64,000 nt of DNA from AC-49 sp963766605 (GTDB taxonomy: Bacteria > Actinomycetota > Thermoleophilia > Solirubrobacterales > Solirubrobacteraceae): contig CAVYAT010000003.1 of assembly GCA_963766605.1 (NCBI GenBank), positions 186,001 through 250,000 on the forward strand, given 5' to 3'. The notes under the pieces are model-generated. The model saw only the letters and a program-made list of their open reading frames with translations. It had not been told where the DNA came from and made no database searches. A program made the translations under genes and the position numbers. Shown piece by piece: positions 7,439-15,274 of the stretch (position 1 is the stretch's first letter; each line of letters starts with the position of its first letter).

Positions 7439-10416
7439 GTGGCCTCACAGCGGCAGATCGACGGAAACGCACAGCCCGAGTTGCGCCAGCCGCAGGTGTC
7501 GGGCCGCGGCGACAGACGCCCGGCGCGGATGTCGGCGACGACCTCCAGGGCGGCGTCGAGCACCTCCCCCAGCAGCTCCTCGACCCGCTCGGCCGAGAGG
7601 CGGTCGGTCCGCACGACGTCGAGCCCCGGGTCGGCGTCCTCCTCGATCGCGCCGCGGGCGCGGGGCATGTCGGCGTTCCCCAGCGGCTGGTAGAGCCCGC
7701 CGACGACGTCGAGCCCCAGCAGCTCGCGCGCCGCGAGCATGTAGAGGCCCATCTGGAGCTTGCCGTCCTGAACCCAGCGGGCGGCAGGGGGCGCGGTCTT
7801 GCCCTTGTAGTCGTAGACGATCGCCTCCTCACCCGACGCGGAAACGTCGACGCGGTCGATACGGCCGGCCAGCGGCAGCGCGCCGCCGGCCAATGGCGCC
7901 GGCGGGCGCTGATCGTCGGGCCGGCCGAACGTGACCTCGAGCAGCTCGGTACGCGGCGCGAACGCGCTGCCGGCGTGAGCGGCGTGGTCGAGGTAGCCGA
8001 CAAGGTCGGCCTCCAGGCGGCGCACCGCCGCCCGCAGGCGCTGCGGGTTGACGCTGATGCGGTGCTCACCCTCCAGACCGTCCAGCGCCTCGCGCAGCAG
8101 CGCGCGCGCCTGCGGCAACGTCTGCGGCGTCAACTCCGCGCGGCCGCTGCCGTCGGCCAGCGCGCCGATCACCCGCTCGAGCGCCTCGTGGGCAAAACGC
8201 CCGCGCACCAGCGCCTCGGCGTCGGGATCGATCTCCTGCGGGCGCAGCAGCCGCTCGACGAACCAGCGCACCGGGCACGCCAGCCATAGCTCCAGACCCG
8301 ATGCGGACCATGTCGGACGGGCGGCGAGCTCGGCCAGCACGCGCTCGTCGGACAGCGCCGCGATCGGGCGCGGCGCCGGCGCAGCGTCGCCCCGGGCCGC
8401 CGCTACGGCGAGCCGCGCCGCCCTCGGGCTCGGCGCGTCACCGTCCCACGTGGTCTCCCCGAGCGCACGGCGGCGCACCGGCGGTGCGGGGGCCAGCAGC
8501 TCGCGCACGTCGTCGAGGAAGAACGACGGCACCAGCGGGTCGCCGTCGTCGTCGGCGACGTGCCAGCTCAGCACCAGCCGCTCGGTCGGCCGCGAGACGG
8601 CGCTGTAGAACAGGAATCGCTCGCGGCCGAGAACATCGTCGTGGTGGGCGAGGCGCAGCCCAGACGCCGCATTGATCGCCGCGCGCTCGGCGTCTCCCAA
8701 CAGCGGGTCAGGCCGGGCGACGGCGGGAAACACGTGCTCGACGAGGCCGGTGACGATCAGCGCCCGTACGCGCCGGGCGCGCAGGCGCAGCGGCGTCGTG
8801 ACCGTGACGCGGCCCGGACCCGGTGGGTCGCCGTGAAAGACCGGGACCTCGGCCAGCATCCGCTCGAGCTCCGCACCCGCCGGCGCCAGGCGAGCGTCGG
8901 CGTCGGCCAGCGTCGCCAGGCGCCGCAGCGCGCCCCGCAGCGCCCCGGCCGCGCGCGCGTCGAGCAGCTCGGGGCCCGTGAGCACGTGCGAGCGGCGGCG
9001 AAACGGCGCCGCCAGCAGCAGTGACGTCTCGGCGGCCAGGCGGCGACACAGCTCGCCGGGGCTGCGCCGGGTGGCGCCCCGAACGCGGTCGATCGCCTCG
9101 ATCGGCCACTGGTCGGCCTCCCACAGCGCGCGCGCCGCTTCGGCGCTCGCGGCGCCGTCGCGTCGCGCCCGCGCCTCGAGCCGGTCGACGCGGTCGAGCT
9201 GGCGCACGACGCCCGGCGTGCGCAGGTAGGACACGAGGTCGGCCGCGGTGCCGTCGGGGCCGGCGCAACGCAGCAGCGCGATCAGGCCGCGGCCGAGCGC
9301 GGTGCGCCGCGCGGCCAGGCGCTGCTCGTGGGCAAACGCGATGTCAGCCTCACCGAGCGCGCGGACCAGCGGCCCGGCGTTCTCGTCGCGGCGCACGACG
9401 ACCGCAATCTCGTCGGCCGCGTAGCCCTCGTCGCGCATGAGCCGCGCGACGGTTGCGGCGACGAGCTCGGCCTCCGCGCGCGGACCGCCGCCCTCCAGCA
9501 GCTCGACCGCCGCACCGGGGTCGGCGGTCGGCGCGGCGGCGGGGCCGAACAGCCTCGCCGGCTGCAGGTCGGACTCGAACAGCTCACGCTCGAGGTGGTG
9601 CAGCGGTTCGCGCGAGGCCGGCGCGTAGTGGCGGCGCTGCGCGCCGAGCACCTCGTGCTCGCCGGCCAGCGCGACGAGTCGCTGGTAGGTCGTCGCCCGG
9701 GCCGAGAAGACAGCGCGCCCTGCCTCATGCGTCAGCGAGACCGTGACCGGCGCGTCGGTCTGGGCGAGCGCCTCGACGGCGTCGAGCTGCAGCGGCGTGA
9801 GCTCGTCGAAGCCGTACAGGAAGACCGGCGTGCGCCCCCACCGGCCCGGGCTCTCGCGCAGCGCGTCGAGCACCCGCGCGGCGCGCAGCGGCTCGTCGTC
9901 ACGCCCCAGCGCCGCGAGGCGGTCGCGGTAGCCCGCGTACAGGGCGCCGAGCTCGGCGGCGTACCGGGCACGGGCCGGCTCGGCCTGCGCCCACGCCCGC
10001 AGCGCGACGATGAAGCGTCCCGCGTCGATTCGCTGCTCCTCGAGCTCGACCGCCAGGCCGGCCAGCGCCCGCGCCAGGCCGAGCCCACCGGCGGCGTCGC
10101 GCGCCGGCGCCAGCGCGCGCAGATCGGCCGCCGCGATCGCCGCCGCCGCGACGCGCTCGCATTCCAGCGTCCCGAGCGTGCGGCCGTACACACCGCAGCG
10201 CCGCGCAATCTCGTCGACGAGCCACCGGAAGCGCAGCACCTCGACCCCGAACACCGCCCCGCCGCCGGCCAGCTCGCGGCGGTAGTGGCCGACATCGGGC
10301 TGGGTCGGGACGACGAGCAGCGGCTCGGAGCCGCGCGCCACCTCGCCCCGAAACGCGCCCAGCACCGCGCCCGCCTTCTCGGCGTTCGCGGGCCCGGTGA
10401 TCAGTTTCAGCGCCAC
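7435..10416 (-). CDS. addB: AddB-like helicase/nuclease subunit
   Basis: A 993-residue partner of the downstream AddA-like protein. Its P-loop is degraded: GPANAEKAGAV stands where GxxxxGK[ST] is expected, so ATP-driven unwinding by this subunit is unlikely, as in known AddB proteins, where the helicase fold mainly scans DNA. The C-terminal RecB-type nuclease is intact (GRIDRVDV and AIVYDYKGK). A likely Fe-S clasp is made by the Cys of LWLACPVRWFVE and the three or four in CGWRNSGCAFPSICRC. It is translated just ahead of addA with a 4 bp overlap, so the two are made in step. Confidence 0.88.
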   Translation of the reverse strand: MALKLITGPANAEKAGAVLGAFRGEVARGSEPLLVVPTQPDVGHYRRELAGGGAVFGVEVLRFRWLVDEIARRCGVYGRTLGTLECERVAAAAIAAADLRALAPARDAAGGLGLARALAGLAVELEEQRIDAGRFIVALRAWAQAEPARARYAAELGALYAGYRDRLAALGRDDEPLRAARVLDALRESPGRWGRTPVFLYGFDELTPLQLDAVEALAQTDAPVTVSLTHEAGRAVFSARATTYQRLVALAGEHEVLGAQRRHYAPASREPLHHLERELFESDLQPARLFGPAAAPTADPGAAVELLEGGGPRAEAELVAATVARLMRDEGYAADEIAVVVRRDENAGPLVRALGEADIAFAHEQRLAARRTALGRGLIALLRCAGPDGTAADLVSYLRTPGVVRQLDRVDRLEARARRDGAASAEAARALWEADQWPIEAIDRVRGATRRSPGELCRRLAAETSLLLAAPFRRRSHVLTGPELLDARAAGALRGALRRLATLADADARLAPAGAELERMLAEVPVFHGDPPGPGRVTVTTPLRLRARRVRALIVTGLVEHVFPAVARPDPLLGDAERAAINAASGLRLAHHDDVLGRERFLFYSAVSRPTERLVLSWHVADDDGDPLVPSFFLDDVRELLAPAPPVRRRALGETTWDGDAPSPRAARLAVAAARGDAAPAPRPIAALSDERVLAELAARPTWSASGLELWLACPVRWFVERLLRPQEIDPDAEALVRGRFAHEALERVIGALADGSGRAELTPQTLPQARALLREALDGLEGEHRISVNPQRLRAAVRRLEADLVGYLDHAAHAGSAFAPRTELLEVTFGRPDDQRPPAPLAGGALPLAGRIDRVDVSASGEEAIVYDYKGKTAPPAARWVQDGKLQMGLYMLAARELLGLDVVGGLYQPLGNADMPRARGAIEEDADPGLDVVRTDRLSAERVEELLGEVLDAALEVVADIRAGRLSPRPDTCGWRNSGCAFPSICRCEAT

Positions 10417-10464
10417 ACACCCCAGGGTCGCGCATCGACCCGACGGCGTGTCGCCAGCGTCGGC

Positions 10465-10971
10465 TCAGTACCCGGCGACCGGCGCCTCGTCCTCGTCGCG
10501 CGCGCCGATCCGCTTGGCCGCGGTGGCCGCGGTCGAGCCGACCGGCCGCAGGTCGGCGAAGGCGGCGAGCCCGCGCGGCGGCATGTTGCCGAAGATCGAC
10601 TCCGACCGGCCGGGCTCGACGACATACGTCTCGTGCCAGATCCCGACGTCGCCGCTGTCGCGGACCTTGGCGTTGAAGCTCTTCCACGGGCCGAGGTGCG
10701 GCGCCTGGGCGTCGCGCGCGAAGCGCTCGAGGTCCTCGAACGAGCGCCAGTACTGAAGGACGACCACCTGGCGTGGGCTACGGACCACCTGGTCGTAGGC
10801 CAGCAGACCCGCCTGCGGGTTCTTGTCGAGCCACTTGAGCATCTTCGGCATCGCCATCGCGACCGGCCCCCACTTGTGGACCTTCCAGAACTTGTTGATC
10901 CGCATGCCGATCAGGAAGACGACGATCTCCTGATCAGAGCTCGCGGCCCACCGGCCTTTGTTGATGGTCAT
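10465..10971 (-). CDS. DUF4188 family protein (monooxygenase-like fold)
   Basis: A 168-residue soluble protein with the DUF4188 pattern: an N-terminal FLIGMRINKFWKVHKW, then VVLQYWRSFEDLERFARD, and a later GIWHETYVV. The family has a ferredoxin-like dimeric alpha-beta barrel related to small monooxygenases and antibiotic-biosynthesis monooxygenases; no substrate is known. A near-consensus -10 GATAGT lies 6 nt before the ATG, so it may have its own leaderless promoter between the secreted-protein gene upstream and addB downstream. Confidence 0.8.
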   Translation of the reverse strand: MTINKGRWAASSDQEIVVFLIGMRINKFWKVHKWGPVAMAMPKMLKWLDKNPQAGLLAYDQVVRSPRQVVVLQYWRSFEDLERFARDAQAPHLGPWKSFNAKVRDSGDVGIWHETYVVEPGRSESIFGNMPPRGLAAFADLRPVGSTAATAAKRIGARDEDEAPVAGY

Positions 10972-10983
10972 GGCGCGACTATC

Positions 10984-11820
10984 TCAGGTGTAGCCGTACT
11001 TCTTCAGGAACTTCCCGAGCGCCTTCTCGAACGCCTTCGCGCGCCTGTCGCTGCCGAGGTCGTGGTTCTTGCGCTCCTTGGCCAGGAACGCGACGCCGGT
11101 CGCCTCGTGGCCAAGCGTGTTCTCGTCGGCGACGTCGGCGGCGACGAGGCCGCGCAGGTCGCGCCTCTGCCTGCGGTAGGTCTTGATCAGCTTGAGGATG
11201 CGCGACGCGTCGGCTTTCACCGGCGCCGGGAAATCCGAGGTCACGTCGGTCAGCTGGCCCGCCGAGTAGCGCTCGATCAGCGGCGGTAGGTAGGAGTCGG
11301 CGAACGACGTGAACGCGTAGGCGAAGACGTCGGCCACGGTGACCAGCTCCGGCGTGCGGTCGCCGTTCAGATCCCTGAGCGTGATCCCCTCGTCGCCCCA
11401 CAGCTGGTTGATGTGCGTGTACGCGCCGCCGGAGAAGCGGTAGATCAGATCGCTGTAGCAGCAGTGTGCGCCGCCGCTGTAGGTGTCGACGAGCACCTCC
11501 GGCTCGCCGTCGCCGTCGAGGTCGGCGACGGTCAGCGGCGTGGTGCGCCCTGCGGCGCCGGTCGTGAACGAGCAGGCCGAGCAGTCGTCGGTCGAGAGGT
11601 CGGCGTCGAGCACCGTCACGCCCGAGCGCACGATCGTCAGGTGCGCAGCGGTCACGCCGCCGACGTCGCCGCCCGTCTTCCACTGAAGCGACGCGCTCAC
11701 GCTGCCCGACGATGCCGTCACGTGACCGGCCGGGTCGGCTGCGGCGACAGCGGGGAAGGCCAGCGCAGCGAGGCTGAGAACGCAGGCTCTACGCAGCAGC
11801 GGGAGCTTTGGCACCGTCAT
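10984..11820 (-). CDS. Secreted protein with FG-GAP/VCBS-like segment
   Basis: A 278-residue exported protein of unknown function. A signal peptide is clear: basic KLPLLRR, a hydrophobic core and the cleavage-like AVAAADP. The mature part has a calcium-loop-like segment LTVADLDGDGEPEVLVD, typical of FG-GAP/VCBS repeats, a second weaker copy LRDLNGDRTPELV, and a Cys-rich stretch GGAHCCYSDL. The C-terminus is rich in Lys/Arg helix. The ATG at 11820 is preferred because it starts the signal peptide; a second ATG lies at 11856. Its start overlaps the last 32 bp of topB. Confidence 0.72.
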   Translation of the reverse strand: MTVPKLPLLRRACVLSLAALAFPAVAAADPAGHVTASSGSVSASLQWKTGGDVGGVTAAHLTIVRSGVTVLDADLSTDDCSACSFTTGAAGRTTPLTVADLDGDGEPEVLVDTYSGGAHCCYSDLIYRFSGGAYTHINQLWGDEGITLRDLNGDRTPELVTVADVFAYAFTSFADSYLPPLIERYSAGQLTDVTSDFPAPVKADASRILKLIKTYRRQRRDLRGLVAADVADENTLGHEATGVAFLAKERKNHDLGSDRRAKAFEKALGKFLKKYGYT

Positions 11821-14062
11821 CGCCGGCAGCTTCCCCGGCCGCGGCGTCGCCGGCAACCTCGGCCCCCGCCGTCTCCTCCTCGGGCGGCTTTGCGCCCTCC
11901 TTGGCCCACGGCTCGTCGAACTCGACCCGCCAGCGGCCCTCGTCGTTCTGCATGAGCTCGAGTGTGGCCCGGAACGACCGTCCGCTGCGACCCTTGAAGC
12001 CGGTCACCTGCTTGGCCGTGCGGCCGTGCGCGATCAGCTCGCGGGCGACGGCGACCGGCAGCTGCTTGCCCGCCTTGGACTTCCAGATGACGAACCCGCA
12101 GCCCGGGTCCTCGCGCGCCCAGCACGAGTAGCCCTTGCGGTTCTCGACGATGTCGTGGCCGCAGACCGGGCACGGGCCGAGGTTGGCGCGCGGGATGCGG
12201 ACGTCCTTGAGCTTGGCGTCGAGCTCGCCGACCGTCGACCCGGCGAACGTCGCGATGTCGTGCATGAAGTTCTCGCGCGTCTCCTCGCCGGACTCGATCC
12301 GCGCCAGGCGGTGCTCCCACTGGCCGGTCAGGTCGGGCGACGTCAACGGGTGGTCGCCGAGCAGGCGGATGACGTTCAGGCCCTTCTCGGTCGCGACGAG
12401 GGCGCGGCCGTCGCGCTCGATGTAGCCGACGTCGATCAGCCGTTCGATGATCGCCGCGCGCGTCGCGGGCGTGCCGATCCCCGACTCCTTCATCGCCTCG
12501 CGCATCGCATCGTCGTCGACGAGCTTGCCCGCCGTCTCCATCGCGCCGAGCAGCGACGAGTCGGTGTAGCGCCGCGGCGGCTTGGTCTCCTTCTCGGCCG
12601 AGGCGGCCTCGCGGGCCGTCGCCTCCTCGCCCTTCAGCAGCTTGGGCAGCTGCTGCTCGCGGCCCTCATCGTCCTCGCCCTCGCGGCCGTCGTCGGCCAG
12701 CTCGCCGTAGGCGGCGCGCCAGCCGGCCTCGATCAGGACCTTGCCGCGGGTACGGAACACGTGCTCGGCGACGGTCGTCTCGACGCTCGTGTTCTCGAAG
12801 ACCGCCTCGGGAAAGAAGACCGCGAGGAAGCGTCGCGCGACGAGGTCGTAGATCTTGCGGTCGTCGTCGGAGAACTTCTCGACGCGATGCTCGGCCAGCG
12901 TCGGGATGATCGCGTGGTGGTCACCGACCTTGGCGTCGTCGACGACGCGGCTGAGCGGCAACAGGTCGAGCCCGGTCACGTACGCGGCCGGCTGGGCGTA
13001 CTCGGCACGCTTGCCGACGTTGGCTGCGGTCGCCTTGATGTCGGGGACCATGTCGCTGGTCAGGTAGCGCGAGCTGGTGCGGGGATAGGTCAGCGCCTTG
13101 TGCTCCTCGTAGAGGCGCTGGGCGGCGGAGAGCGTGCGCCGCGCCGTGAACCCGAGCCGCGAGTTGGCCTCGCGCTGTAGCGATGTGAGGTCGTAGAGCT
13201 GGGGCGCCTTCTCGCGGCGAGTCTTCTTCTCGAGCTTGGTGATCGTGCCGCGCTGGCCGCTGACCGCCTCGACGATCGCCAGCGACTCGGCCTCGGTCTT
13301 CAGCCGCGGCTGAGCGCCGGCATGGTAGCGGCCCTCGTAGACGCGGTTGTCGTCGGTCGCGAACGTCGCGTCGACGAGCCAGTACTTCTCGGAGACGAAC
13401 GCGCGGATCTCCTCCTCGCGACGCGTCAGCAGCGCGAGCGTCGGCGTCTGCACGCGGCCCAGTGAGACCGCGCCGTCGAAGCTCGACCGCAGCCGGATCG
13501 TCGCCGCACGGGTCGCGTTCATGCCGACCAGCCAGTCGGCCTCCGAGCGCGAGCGCGCCGCCTCCTCGAGCGACTTCAGCTCAGACGCCGGGCGCAGGTT
13601 GTCGAACGCGTCGCGCATCGCGCGCTCGGTCATCGAGGACAACCACAGGCGCTGGACCGGCTTCTTGGAGCCGGCCTTCTCGTACAGGTAGGCGAAGATC
13701 AGCTCGCCCTCGCGGCCGGCGTCGCAGGCGTTGACGATGAGATCGACATCGTCGGATCGCATCAGCTGACGTACGACGGTCATCTGCTTCTGCGAGCGCT
13801 CGTCGCGCACGATCAGCTGGAACTTGCTCGGCACGATCGGCAGGTCGGCCATCCGCCATTTCTTGTACTTCTCGTCGTAGGAGTCGGGCTCGGCGAGCTG
13901 CACGAGGTGGCCGACGGCCCACGAGATCACGTGCTCGGGACCCTCGAGCCAGCGCTCGGTCTTGTCCCCGGACCCGGTGTGCTTCTGGAACGGTCCGGGC
14001 AGGATCTTGGCGAGGTCCTTGCCAACGGACGGCTTCTCGGCGATGACGAGCGTCTTTCCCAT
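11789..14062 (-). CDS. topB: DNA topoisomerase III (type IA)
   Basis: A 757-residue type IA topoisomerase. The TOPRIM domain starts at residue 3 (LVIAEKPSVGKDLA) and holds NACDAGREGELIF. The catalytic tyrosine lies in ALTYPRTSSRYL near residue 330. A later GIGTPATRAAIIERL and a C-terminal zinc finger CPVCGH followed by SCWAREDPGCGF complete the fold, and an Ala/Glu-rich tail ends the protein. It relaxes or decatenates DNA through a transient 5'-phosphotyrosine. The frame stays open upstream to 14674, but family sequence begins only at the ATG at 14062. It lies 34 bp after the protease gene. Confidence 0.93.
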   Translation of the reverse strand: MGKTLVIAEKPSVGKDLAKILPGPFQKHTGSGDKTERWLEGPEHVISWAVGHLVQLAEPDSYDEKYKKWRMADLPIVPSKFQLIVRDERSQKQMTVVRQLMRSDDVDLIVNACDAGREGELIFAYLYEKAGSKKPVQRLWLSSMTERAMRDAFDNLRPASELKSLEEAARSRSEADWLVGMNATRAATIRLRSSFDGAVSLGRVQTPTLALLTRREEEIRAFVSEKYWLVDATFATDDNRVYEGRYHAGAQPRLKTEAESLAIVEAVSGQRGTITKLEKKTRREKAPQLYDLTSLQREANSRLGFTARRTLSAAQRLYEEHKALTYPRTSSRYLTSDMVPDIKATAANVGKRAEYAQPAAYVTGLDLLPLSRVVDDAKVGDHHAIIPTLAEHRVEKFSDDDRKIYDLVARRFLAVFFPEAVFENTSVETTVAEHVFRTRGKVLIEAGWRAAYGELADDGREGEDDEGREQQLPKLLKGEEATAREAASAEKETKPPRRYTDSSLLGAMETAGKLVDDDAMREAMKESGIGTPATRAAIIERLIDVGYIERDGRALVATEKGLNVIRLLGDHPLTSPDLTGQWEHRLARIESGEETRENFMHDIATFAGSTVGELDAKLKDVRIPRANLGPCPVCGHDIVENRKGYSCWAREDPGCGFVIWKSKAGKQLPVAVARELIAHGRTAKQVTGFKGRSGRSFRATLELMQNDEGRWRVEFDEPWAKEGAKPPEEETAGAEVAGDAAAGEAAGDDGAKAPAAA

Positions 14063-14096
14063 GTTCAGTCGCGGAGGGTAGCGCGCGGTCAAAACG

Positions 14097-15245
14097 TCAC
14101 TGCGCGCAGGGTCCGGTCGAGACCCGTCGTCCGGCCCCTGCCAGGACGTGCTCGACGACGTCGTCGGGGATCGCAAACCCGCCGTGGCGGCGCTGGCCCT
14201 CGGTCGCCGCGAACACGGTCGCCAGCACCCGGCCGTCGGAGTCGACGATCGGGCCGCCGGAGTTCCCCGGGCGCACGTTGCCGCGGAGCGGCACGATCCG
14301 TCGGCTGACCGGGCCGTTGCCGTAGGCGTCGGAGGTGAGCACGTTCTGGGCCGACGACAGGCGCACGGCGCGGACGTCGTACGGCCCGTCCTTCGGGAAG
14401 CCGAGCAGCGCGCCGCCGGTACCCGACGGGACGTCGTCGCGGCGGAGCAGCGGCGTCGCCTGAAGGCCCGGCACGTGCAGGACGGCGATGTCGTTGTGGC
14501 TGTCGAATGCGATCGGCGTTGCCCGCAGCTGCGGGCCGGTGCCGCGCAGCTGGACCGTCGTGTCGCTCTCGCCGGCGACGACATGGGCGTTGGTGACGAC
14601 GACGTTCGGCGCCGCGACCCAGCCGGAACCCTCGACGCCGAGCCCGCACGCGGTGCCGAGCACGCGCACGACACTGCCGCCGGCGGCCGCGACCTGGGCG
14701 TCGTGGGCGATCCGCGGATCGGGCGGGGTGACGTCGGCCTGCGGCCCGGTGATCGCGCCGAGCGGGTCGAAGCGGGCGAGCGCGTGCAGGATCGCCCCCG
14801 AGGGCGGCAGGATGTCGTTGAGGCGGCTCAGGATCTGCGAGCGCTGGATGTCGCGGCGCCAGCTGCTGGCGCCAGGCGTCTGGAGCAGCACGGCGCCGAC
14901 GAGCCACGCCAGGGCGAGCGCGAGCGCGCTGCTGAGCAGAAACCCGAGCGCGCCGTCGACGATCCCCAGCCCCGGGATCGGCAGCGCGCGGCGCACCGTC
15001 TGCCCGACCCCTTCAAGCACCGCCGCCGCGAGGATGCCGCCGAACACCGCACCGAACAGGCCGAAGACCGGCGCGTAGGGCGACGCGCTGCCGCCGCGCA
15101 GCAGCAGCGGCGCGAGCCGCGTCCCGACGAACGCCCCGGCCGCGAAACCGAGCAGTGACAGCGCCCCGACGATGAAACCCCGGCGGTAGCCGATCACGCC
15201 CATCACCGCGACGAACAGGAGGATCAGCCAATCGGCGGTCGTCAC
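14097..15245 (-). CDS. MarP-like membrane serine protease (CvpA + trypsin-like domain)
   Basis: A 382-residue protein with four N-terminal membrane helices of the CvpA/colicin V type (about 1-115) and an outward trypsin-like protease domain. The triad is visible: His in VVTNAHVVAG, Asp in SHNDIAVLHV and Ser in RPGNSGGPIVD. Cysteines in GTACGLG and near the C-terminus (TGPCAQ) could form a disulfide, as in Mycobacterium MarP, which protects cells from acid and oxidative stress by processing wall hydrolases. The GTG start follows TAGGGT by 8 nt. It is divergent from a PBP gene, so both may act on the cell wall. Confidence 0.9.
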   Translation of the reverse strand: MTTADWLILLFVAVMGVIGYRRGFIVGALSLLGFAAGAFVGTRLAPLLLRGGSASPYAPVFGLFGAVFGGILAAAVLEGVGQTVRRALPIPGLGIVDGALGFLLSSALALALAWLVGAVLLQTPGASSWRRDIQRSQILSRLNDILPPSGAILHALARFDPLGAITGPQADVTPPDPRIAHDAQVAAAGGSVVRVLGTACGLGVEGSGWVAAPNVVVTNAHVVAGESDTTVQLRGTGPQLRATPIAFDSHNDIAVLHVPGLQATPLLRRDDVPSGTGGALLGFPKDGPYDVRAVRLSSAQNVLTSDAYGNGPVSRRIVPLRGNVRPGNSGGPIVDSDGRVLATVFAATEGQRRHGGFAIPDDVVEHVLAGAGRRVSTGPCAQ

Positions 15246-15253
15246 GGCGGCTG

Positions 15254-15263
15254 ACCCTAGACT
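15254..15263. promoter_or_regulatory. Overlapping divergent -10 boxes between marP-like and PBP genes
   Basis: The ten bases ACCCTAGACT contain TAGGGT on the minus strand (8 nt before the protease GTG) and TAGACT on the plus strand (11 nt before the PBP GTG). The two -10 elements overlap by two bases, so polymerases could not occupy both at once. The minus-strand transcript would be leaderless. Confidence 0.55.
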
Positions 15264-15274
15264 GGTGCGCGATC

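Noticed and set aside
9328..11289. Long open frame of 653 codons on the plus strand
   Set aside because: It runs antisense to addB and the DUF4188 gene, has no family-like sequence and is a by-product of high GC.
14063..14674. N-terminal extension of topoisomerase III
   Set aside because: The extra 200 residues are a shadow of the protease gene; topoisomerase sequence begins at MGKTLVIAEKPS.
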